Position numbers and translations under genes: made by a program. This document shows, piece by piece, positions 57,303 to 64,000 of a stretch of 64,000 bases of DNA. Source of the DNA: Chaetoderma sp. LZ-2023a (Eukaryota; Mollusca; Caudofoveata; Chaetodermatida; Chaetodermatidae); the NCBI GenBank assembly GCA_034401795.1, contig CM067372.1, positions 21,138,598 to 21,202,597 of the forward strand. Direction: 5' to 3'. The first letter of the stretch is position 1. Each line of letters starts with the position of its first letter. The notes under the pieces were generated by a model. The model searched no databases. It was not told where the DNA came from and worked only from the letters and a program-made list of their open reading frames with translations.

Positions 57303-57396
57303 CTAGCTGACCCGGAAATACGTCATCACTTAACAAGCCCATAGCAGCCATTTGCTATGGGCTTGTTAAGTGATGACGTATTTCCGGGTCAGCTAG
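57303..57396. repeat. Perfect palindrome 3, arms 44 bp
   Basis: 57303-57346 (CTAGCTGACCCGGAAATACG...) pairs exactly with 57353-57396 around a 6-bp loop. Part of the arm (CTTAACAAGCCCATA) recurs at 57517-57531. Confidence 0.97.
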
Positions 57397-57924
57397 ATTA
57401 TTAAATACACAAAACAATGTTTTGATTAACAACAAATGATGACCTCATAAACACTTACTGATGTAATAAAGCAAAATAAACACTTTCAGGTTGCAAATCA
57501 TGTGCAGTGACGTCATGCTTAACAAGCCCATAATAACAGCTACCTGTGATAGGCGTAGTTCTGGTGCTAATGACATTGAAATGCATTTATATAAACCATT
57601 TTGTGGAGAAAATATGTTTGGAAAATGGGGATTTTTGCCCGGATTATTGATGACGTCACTGCGACATCATGAATCATTTGCCAGAATGATGTCATTTCCT
57701 TGAGTGGCACATAATGAAAACCTACATACAAGTTTTAAACGACCACGGCATAGTATAAACCACAGTGCACCCTTGTTAATTTTCGCAGATTTTGCAGGCT
57801 GAACGATACCTTTGAGAGGCGGTGGGCCGTGTCTTAACACTTACTATGCAATCGTTTAGTCCCGTTTTTCCATCCATACTGTAATTAATAGGGGGCTTAC
57901 AGATTCTTGTTCTAGTAACCATTT
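57397..57924. other. Non-coding stretch, nothing firm
   Basis: A 70-codon plus frame at 57491-57703 has no motif. It carries the partial palindrome arm noted for 57303-57396. Confidence 0.4.
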
Positions 57925-58152
57925 CATGTTCAAGCCGGTCAAAACCATCATGTAAAGTTGTCTTGGGGAATAACCATTTACCGTCTAAGAGAAGACTTTT
58001 TGAAAATGAATCCCTGGAATAAATGGCTCGATAACCACGCCATTCATTCAAGTCGTAAATTTTCAAAAATTGTCTCCAATAAGTCCACAAATAGGCATTC
58101 GCTTAGCAGATATTTCTATTTTCATGAACAGATTTAGCAATTAAAGGGTTAA
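57925..58152. mobile_element. piggyBac-type hairpin MITE, copy 3
   Basis: AAGCCGGTCAAAACC, CTAAGAGAAGACTTTTTGAA, TGGCTCGATAACCACGCCA and the right end TTAAAGGGTTAA at 58141-58152 follow the order of the complete copy at 19713. Confidence 0.65.
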
Positions 58153-58494
58153 GCGGAACTAAACATTACAGTTCTTTGGTATCACGTGGCCTGGTTATTA
58201 GCAGCGAATAACCTTGCTTATAAAAAACATGCATAACATGCAGACATACATCATTTGTTGACGGCATTTTATGTATGACAATCTTTGCCTAGGAATATGT
58301 ACTCTCGCGCTGGATAGGAACAGTATAGCTAAATAGTCAAACACCAGTTCCCCTTATACACTTGCCTAACTTTCCTTGAGAGCACGATTCAATCTTGTTT
58401 CGAATGAAAGGAATGTGATAGACTTAAATACTAACGCAGGGTGATACGACCGCGAATCAGCATCAAACAACCTCCAAAAAGTGATGGGTCATCA

Positions 58495-58720
58495 GAATTC
58501 ACCTTTCCAGAGTATCCATCCATCATCTGACTTCGTATGACGTCATAATCAGCCCAGGGCAAATTGGTTTCAAAATATTCAACAGCATGTTTATTAAATA
58601 GCAAAGAATTACAAAGACATACAATTTATACAACGTGTCGGACTCTGAGATTTGATGAGGGTCTATATGGAACCCTTTGTGACGTAATGATTGTGACGTC
58701 ATCATACACGCGCTGAGCTA
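58495..58720. mobile_element. CRE-bearing hairpin MITE family, copy E
   Basis: TCCATCATCTGACTTCGTAT, TGACGTCA at 58538, TTGGTTTCAAAATATTCAAC, ATGTTTATTAAATAGCAAAG and TGACGTCA at 58694 match copies A and C. Confidence 0.75.
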
Positions 58721-59029
58721 AGAGAAACGTAAGAGTGTTTACATGGGCTTTTGAGAGCAAAGCTGATGGTCTTTTCTTTGGGTGTACGAGCACGCAGGAA
58801 GGCGTGGACTATAGCTATGTTAAGACGAATTCCTTCGTAAAGACATTTCTGGAGTGGTGTGATAGTCGTTTCTTATGATCGAGCTTTCACTGTGAAGGGT
58901 GGGGGTTGTGATCTACATGCTGCAGATTGCGTGTATCATTATTCATGTAGCGGAAAATATTGCTCGAGATTTGACATGCCACTACACTTTCGGGACATTA
59001 ATGAGTTTAAGCACAAAACGTCTGGTCGA

Positions 59030-60640
59030 CCTAAAAGGAACACCAGGGATAGGTGTTTCTGAAAATGTCTCCTTACCTTGATCTGCACGACGAAGAGCAA
59101 TTTATTGTTTCTGCTTTGATAGAAAATGAAGGAATTTCTGTCTGGTACTAATTCTCTTCCAGATGACAATCACTATCTTAAGAGCCAGTTGCAAGAACGG
59201 TATGGAAACTTCGTTTGAAGCAGATAACGCCCTAATGATATTGTGACAATGAGGGAAAAAGCAGCGTACATACCGATGTCAAACAAAGAAGCCACGAGTG
59301 TGATGGAGAATATAAAAAGGCAATCATTGAAACTGCTGTGAGGCTGAGTAAAAGTGATATTAAGTCTAATTCTTCCGTTCATACAAATCGGTTCCCAAGT
59401 ACCCAGACACTTGAGTTTGATTTCGCTTTGTTATTCATTCCTGACACACTATGCACAGCGTTGTATATCATGTTTGTATGTGCGGATACTAGACGAAAGG
59501 TTGCAGGTATAGGCCATGACATAATTGAAGCAGTGTGGCCACGTGCGTTCCGTGTCACATTACAAGTTGGTTCTACAGTGCAGACACACCATTTCTATCG
59601 TTATGAATTCATCACAAACACACTTTGTCTGATACAGATTTTGTTCCTCATATAGAGAAGTCCTGTGATTTGAGACAAATGCCGCTGATTGTGTTACTTC
59701 AGACGTGGAGGCATAGCTTTGTAGGACTTTTTGCTGGCGACAATGTTGACCACACTGTTCTCACAATCGATATTGTAAAGGGACTTCCATGGGATATAGA
59801 TTCTCGTGGCATTAACATCAGGGCGACGGACAGACCATATGATTCCTTGGCGAAATATTTCAGAACTGAACATTGTAGAGACGAGTGGGTGCGGATGTGG
59901 ACATCGTAAACTGGAAACTCGATTGGCTGCGCGTGTACTCGACAACTTTGATCGAGGAAGATAGAGACGTTCTTATCATCCTCGTTTACTATGCATAAAC
60001 AGAAAGTACGCATTAAACAACGTGTATAACATCAACCATATGAAACGCATTCTTGAAGGATTTGAATGGTCAGTTACTATTCATTCACACAGTTACTGGG
60101 CGTGATATCATCTCCAGGAATTTTGGCATCGGTAAAAAGTTCGCTTATCAGAAATTAGTGAATGATGATTCAATCGTATAGTCTGAATGCATTTATTTTT
60201 CCAAACCAAGCAGATGCTATGTTTACGGACCTTGGCAGTCTGTGATGTCTGTTATGTTTGCTGGAAAGTACAATGACTCACTTTCACCTTTGCACCATAG
60301 CATCTTCAGCTAGAAAGTGGTTTCAGCTCAATCATTTGTAACACCTGAACACCCTTCCTCCTACTGCATATGCCACTGGATTCCACTGCCAAAGAGTTTG
60401 CTACCAGATCATGGTGTGGATTGCTGAGAAAGAGACATGGATGCCCTGAATTGGGGTTGTATGTGGGAGGAAAGTCGGCTGGTGCCATTTATGTGAGAAT
60501 TTAATACAGCCCCTGACGAAGAACACTTTGACAGCGATGATTGATGTAAAGAAAATTTGTCTTATTGGATTCAGTTGTCCGCGAAACCACCCCGTAGACA
60601 CCAACGCCGCCTGCCTAGATGCTATCTTGAATTTCTCTGC
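59030..60640 (+). pseudogene. Decayed coding remnant, unnamed multi-copy invertebrate family (uncertain)
   Basis: Open plus frames at 59338-59655 and 59625-59909 read WPRAFRVTLQVGSTVQTHHF and FAGDNVDHTVLTIDIVKGLP. They recall, from memory, a large uncharacterised protein family of marine invertebrates with a D-N-V-D-H block; I cannot name it or its function. Upstream (59030-59330) and downstream (60100-60640) stretches keep short coding-like runs such as HWIPLPKSLLPDHG, broken by many stops. A decayed host or transposon-borne gene is likely; spliced exons are not excluded. Confidence 0.35.
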
Positions 60641-60649
60641 TACCGAATG

Positions 60650-61060
60650 ACCTCATAACATTCTAAGTAGTCTTACCTAGTTGGTAGACTGCCATAATCT
60701 AGGGATAGACACCAAAATCATCCGACTACTATGAAGTTATGAGACAGTTAATAACTTATGTAAATTTTTATGGTTATGACGGCCATTATGGTCGTAGTGT
60801 TGAATTTCCCAAATATCTTATAATTCCATGGCATGTTACCTTCTCTTACTGGGCGCTAGGCTTGTAAAACCTGGGGTCTAACACGAAAATCTCCTGACTA
60901 CCTAGTATGAATAATCAACAGTTTATGTCGATTTTAGGAGTTCGACGACTATCATGAACACCAAGTTGGATTTTCGCAAAAATCTATACCCCACGGCATT
61001 CTACCTGGTATTAATGTGATGCTAGGCGCCAATAACCTGGAGGTAAACACAACACTCACC
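60650..61060. repeat. 71-bp repeat family, dispersed units
   Basis: Units with CTACCTGGTATTAATGTGAT or TTACCTAGTTGGTAGACTG and GGGGTCTAACAC/GGATAGACACCAAAATCA recur at about 60665, 60835 and 61000, and downstream in tandem at 61430. Confidence 0.65.
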
Positions 61061-61082
61061 AGCCAGATATAGGTCGCCGCGG

Positions 61083-61350
61083 TCTGTAGAAGTCGCCCAG
61101 CAAAGATCCATATTTCGCCATGTGCTAAGGATGTCAGAAGAGACACCAGCACAGAGAGCCTTGGAATTCGTCCTACTCGGAGCCAGCAAATACAAAGCCA
61201 GGAGAGGATTACATTGCATAAATCTTCTAAGCATGCTACGAGGTGCTCTCAATGAAGCAGGACTAGGTACACGCAAGCCAAGAATGGAGCTGAGGAAGCG
61301 AATGATTTCGACTGAGGACAGCACACAGTGAGCAAAAGCGAAGAAGGACT
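61083..61350 (+). pseudogene. LINE 3' fragment: C-terminal end of a reverse transcriptase ORF
   Basis: The plus frame reads RSIFRHVLRMSEETPAQRAL, then KYKARRG and INLLSMLRGALNEAGLGTRK. This matches the C-terminal tail of RTE-like LINE proteins (F-x-H-V-L-R-M, T-P-A-Q-x-A-L, then R-R-G and an L-x-x-D/A-L helix). The rest of the element is missing, as expected for an extreme 5' truncation. It sits between units of the 71-bp repeat. Confidence 0.7.
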
Positions 61351-61419
61351 GGTTGCAGCTGTAGGATGTTTCTACTACCACAGCCGCAGAATACAGTACT
61401 CATACAAAGACACAACAAT

Positions 61420-61860
61420 CACCTGTCAGACATTCTACCTGGCATTAATGTGGTGATAGACCTCAATAACTTGGGTGTAGACACAACAATCACCTGTCAG
61501 ACATTCTACCTTACATTGATGTGATGATAGGCCTCAATAATCTGGGTGTAGACACACTACTCACCTGTCAGCCATTCTACCTGGTATTAATGTGATGATA
61601 GGCCTCAATAACTTGGGTGTAGACACAACAATCACCTGTCAGGTATTCTACCTGGTATTAATGTGATGCTAGGCGCCAATAACCTGGGTGTAGACACAAC
61701 AATCACCAGTCTGGTATTCTACCTGGTATTAATGTGATACTAGGCTCCAATAACTCAGTGGTAGACACAGCACTCACCTGTCAGGCATTCTACCTGGTAT
61801 TAATGTGATGCTAGCCTCCAATAACTCAGGGGTGGACACAACAACCACCAGTCAGATATG
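61420..61860. repeat. 71-bp tandem repeat, about six copies
   Basis: The unit is ATTCTACCTGGTATTAATGT, GATGCTAGGCCTCAATAACT, TGGGTGTAGACACAACAATC plus ACCTGTCAGGC. Spacing of 71 bp was measured between 61574 and 61645. Confidence 0.95.
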
Positions 61861-62440
61861 CATAGTTCATAACTTATGGACATTCATAGGACTCAACATT
61901 TTAGCAGGAGTATGAAAGGGTTCTTCGGTCCTTTAATCAATAAACAGCGCCATTTGCATTCAACTTATTATTTCTAACAAAACAGGTTATAAATTTAAGT
62001 TCTAATTTTGGATTTTATGTTTACAAACACTAGATTTTAATTTCAGTTTTTCCCGTTCCTTGTTTATTTAAACACACGCAATTACTTTAAGCTAATATCA
62101 TTTATTTGATAGCATTATCTTTCAATTTCCTCTCTTAATATTTTTCCCCCCAAATTTTTCTGTCTAATTTCAGTTCTTAGATTTCCTTTACAGACTGCCC
62201 TCAACCCCATCACACCTCATAGAGAAATAAAGTAATTCCCCTTCCCACCCCTCCTTTACCAAGCATACAACATTGACATCCGCCAACAACAGCTCATTAG
62301 GCAACAACAGGCAATGCGTACACCCTTCAGGGAAGCACCTCCAGATAGAGTCATGCCTCAAATACATCTAGGTGTAAGCGAACGAATAGGGTTCTGTCAG
62401 CCATCTTGGACACCATGTTGGAATTCTCATAAAACTAATA
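61861..62440. other. Non-coding stretch, T-rich
   Basis: AT-rich, with T/C-rich runs near 62040-62160. No gene seen. Confidence 0.5.
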
Positions 62441-62585
62441 ACCTCAAGGCATTCCACCCGGTGTTAATGTGTTGTTGGGCTATATGAATCTATGGGTAGA
62501 CACCAAAATAACCCGACGGCATTCTACCCAGTCTTAATGTGTTGCTGGGCTATCTGAATCTATGAGTAGACACCAAAGCCGCCAT
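62441..62585. repeat. 71-bp family, two diverged copies
   Basis: GGCATTCCACCCGGTGTTAA ... GGGTAGACACCAAAATAACC is followed by GGCATTCTACCCAGTCTTAA ... GAGTAGACACCAAA. Confidence 0.8.
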
Positions 62586-64000
62586 TCTAGTGTGAATAGT
62601 TAACGACTTATGGACATTTTATCGTTTCGGCGGCCATATTGACCACCATCTTGAAAATACCGACTTTCCTACCATAAACGTTGAAAAACCTTTCGGAGCA
62701 ATTTTATTCGGGTCAAACCATATATTGACCCCACTATGTATTTTGAGCACTTACGTGGAACTGTGTGCTAAATATCGTACTCTATGTGACAGTAACGATT
62801 AAGTAATGTTCCTGTCGGTATAATGAAAGGCAATCTAATTCATACATAATTAAGTCTTCTAAATTCGGTATATACAGCTTGTAATATTACTGTGCTTGTT
62901 CATAATGTCAAACCAGTACTGAATTATAAAGCTGACATTTGGCGCAGTCCCTACCATGTAATCATATCTACACAGGCAGATACCCTGATCGTGCGCGCTA
63001 CAAACTGTCATTACTGAAACGTGAGCATTGATGGTAACTTATTCACCCATTCATCCACCCATTCATTCTATTCAGCCGTTCGTCTATCCATCCATCCAGC
63101 CAGCGTAATCCATTCAATACCTTGACGATATATGTGATGACGATAGCGATCAAGAAAAATGCATACCCGAGATGATGCCGACAAGGCCCCATCAAGGATA
63201 ACAAGATCAAATCTCACATGTGTGTAAAGAACTGCATATGCGAGTAACTAATAAGCATAATCCATGTTTACACCGTACTTCTCTGCTTATGTCCCGAGTA
63301 GAGGGCTGCGGAAAAGGCACCGACATCTGCAACAACATGATAATGTGTTGATAACCTTGTCATTTAGCCCCAATTGTCACCATTCACCGCTTATTGGCGG
63401 GACAATTAACGTATCAGCTTCGGCTCTCCGAACATATACATTTTATGCTTATCTATCGCAGAATTAGTATTGTGAAAATTTTGTTAGTGTCATGATTAGC
63501 ACAATTTCAACATCTGATCTATAATTTTATTCATGCTTTGTTAACCGGTTTCTCCTCAAACACACGATTCAGCTGAAAGCCATTTAGCACATTAAGAGAG
63601 CGATATATATGCTTGATGAAAAGATTTTATCGTGCCACTATTAGTGATATAAGCATATGTATATGATGATTTGCTTAAACCCATTCACTGAACAACCTGT
63701 ATGCCTAACCTAATTCCATAATCTACTTTTCAACCATGTTGAAAGAACACGGACAGTTGTAGATTGCTACGTAGACTAGATGATAGCTAGCCTATTTGGC
63801 CACGTCGTAATCCATCCTCGTGAGGCAGTCAACATTTACACGCCGCTGCCTAGGTACACAGCTGCTCCATAAAATACATGTGTTGGACGAGTTTAAGGAC
63901 GTGTATGACAAGACAGCCACCGTGAGTATGACATCCTATAAATATGCCCCCAGCAGTTTGAATGGTTTTTACGTACGGCGAAGTCGGGTAGCTATATTTA
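62586..64000. other. Non-coding stretch, nothing identified
   Basis: Only short random frames. A CATTCATCC-type low-complexity run lies at about 63045-63100. Confidence 0.5.

Overview
The window is animal nuclear DNA, most likely from a mollusc or another marine lophotrochozoan. This is inferred from the repeat landscape: LINE, DIRS and Polinton elements, many MITE-like hairpins, GACA/CAGG tetranucleotide runs, repeats carrying TGACCTTGACC-type blocks, long minisatellites, and no compact operons. No intact host gene, rRNA or tRNA was recognised. A 500-base run of N marks a scaffold gap. Most of the window is decayed mobile DNA and tandem repeats.

Layout. 1-1.1 kb: minus-strand LINE endonuclease fragment. 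1.3-10.7 kb: a decayed, visibly more GC-rich Polinton/Maverick (adintovirus-like) element. It has a protein-primed family B DNA polymerase (minus), a truncated retroviral-type integrase (plus), an A32-like packaging ATPase, and about nine unrecognised or possibly structural small genes. Several starts share a TTTAA...TATATA promoter-like motif. The polymerase/integrase junction shows two internal deletions. 10.9-14 kb: duplicated element end and a 52-bp minisatellite. 14-15.6 kb: dispersed repeats and a MITE. 15.7-18.5 kb: LINE with endonuclease and reverse transcriptase. 18.6-19.6 kb: microsatellites. 19.7-19.95 kb: piggyBac-type hairpin MITE with TTAA ends. 20.0-24.3 kb: DIRS-type tyrosine-recombinase retrotransposon bounded by a perfect 28-bp inverted repeat.

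24.3-42 kb: non-coding DNA with several repeat families. These include arrays carrying nuclear-receptor-like half-sites (TCAAGGTCA), a hairpin MITE family carrying CRE palindromes (TGACGTCA), and 21-, 42- and 31-bp minisatellites, plus (TA)n, (TTA)n and (GA)n runs. 42.2-45.1 kb: a second LINE whose reverse transcriptase is cut off by a satellite. 45.2-56.1 kb: an 11-kb array of a 36-bp satellite with higher-order duplications of 4068 and 1944 bp. Because 36 is divisible by 3, it has very long open frames. 56.1-57.4 kb: three successive large inverted repeats (arms about 145, 128 and 44 bp). 57.4-64 kb: MITE copies, a decayed coding remnant, a LINE 3' fragment and a 71-bp repeat family.

The Polinton genes would have worked together: polymerase for self-synthesis, integrase for insertion, ATPase and presumed capsid proteins for packaging. 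All recognisable ones are broken. The most unusual structures are the 11-kb satellite with its higher-order organisation, the run of three palindromes at its right edge, and the deleted Polinton with its shared promoter-like motif.
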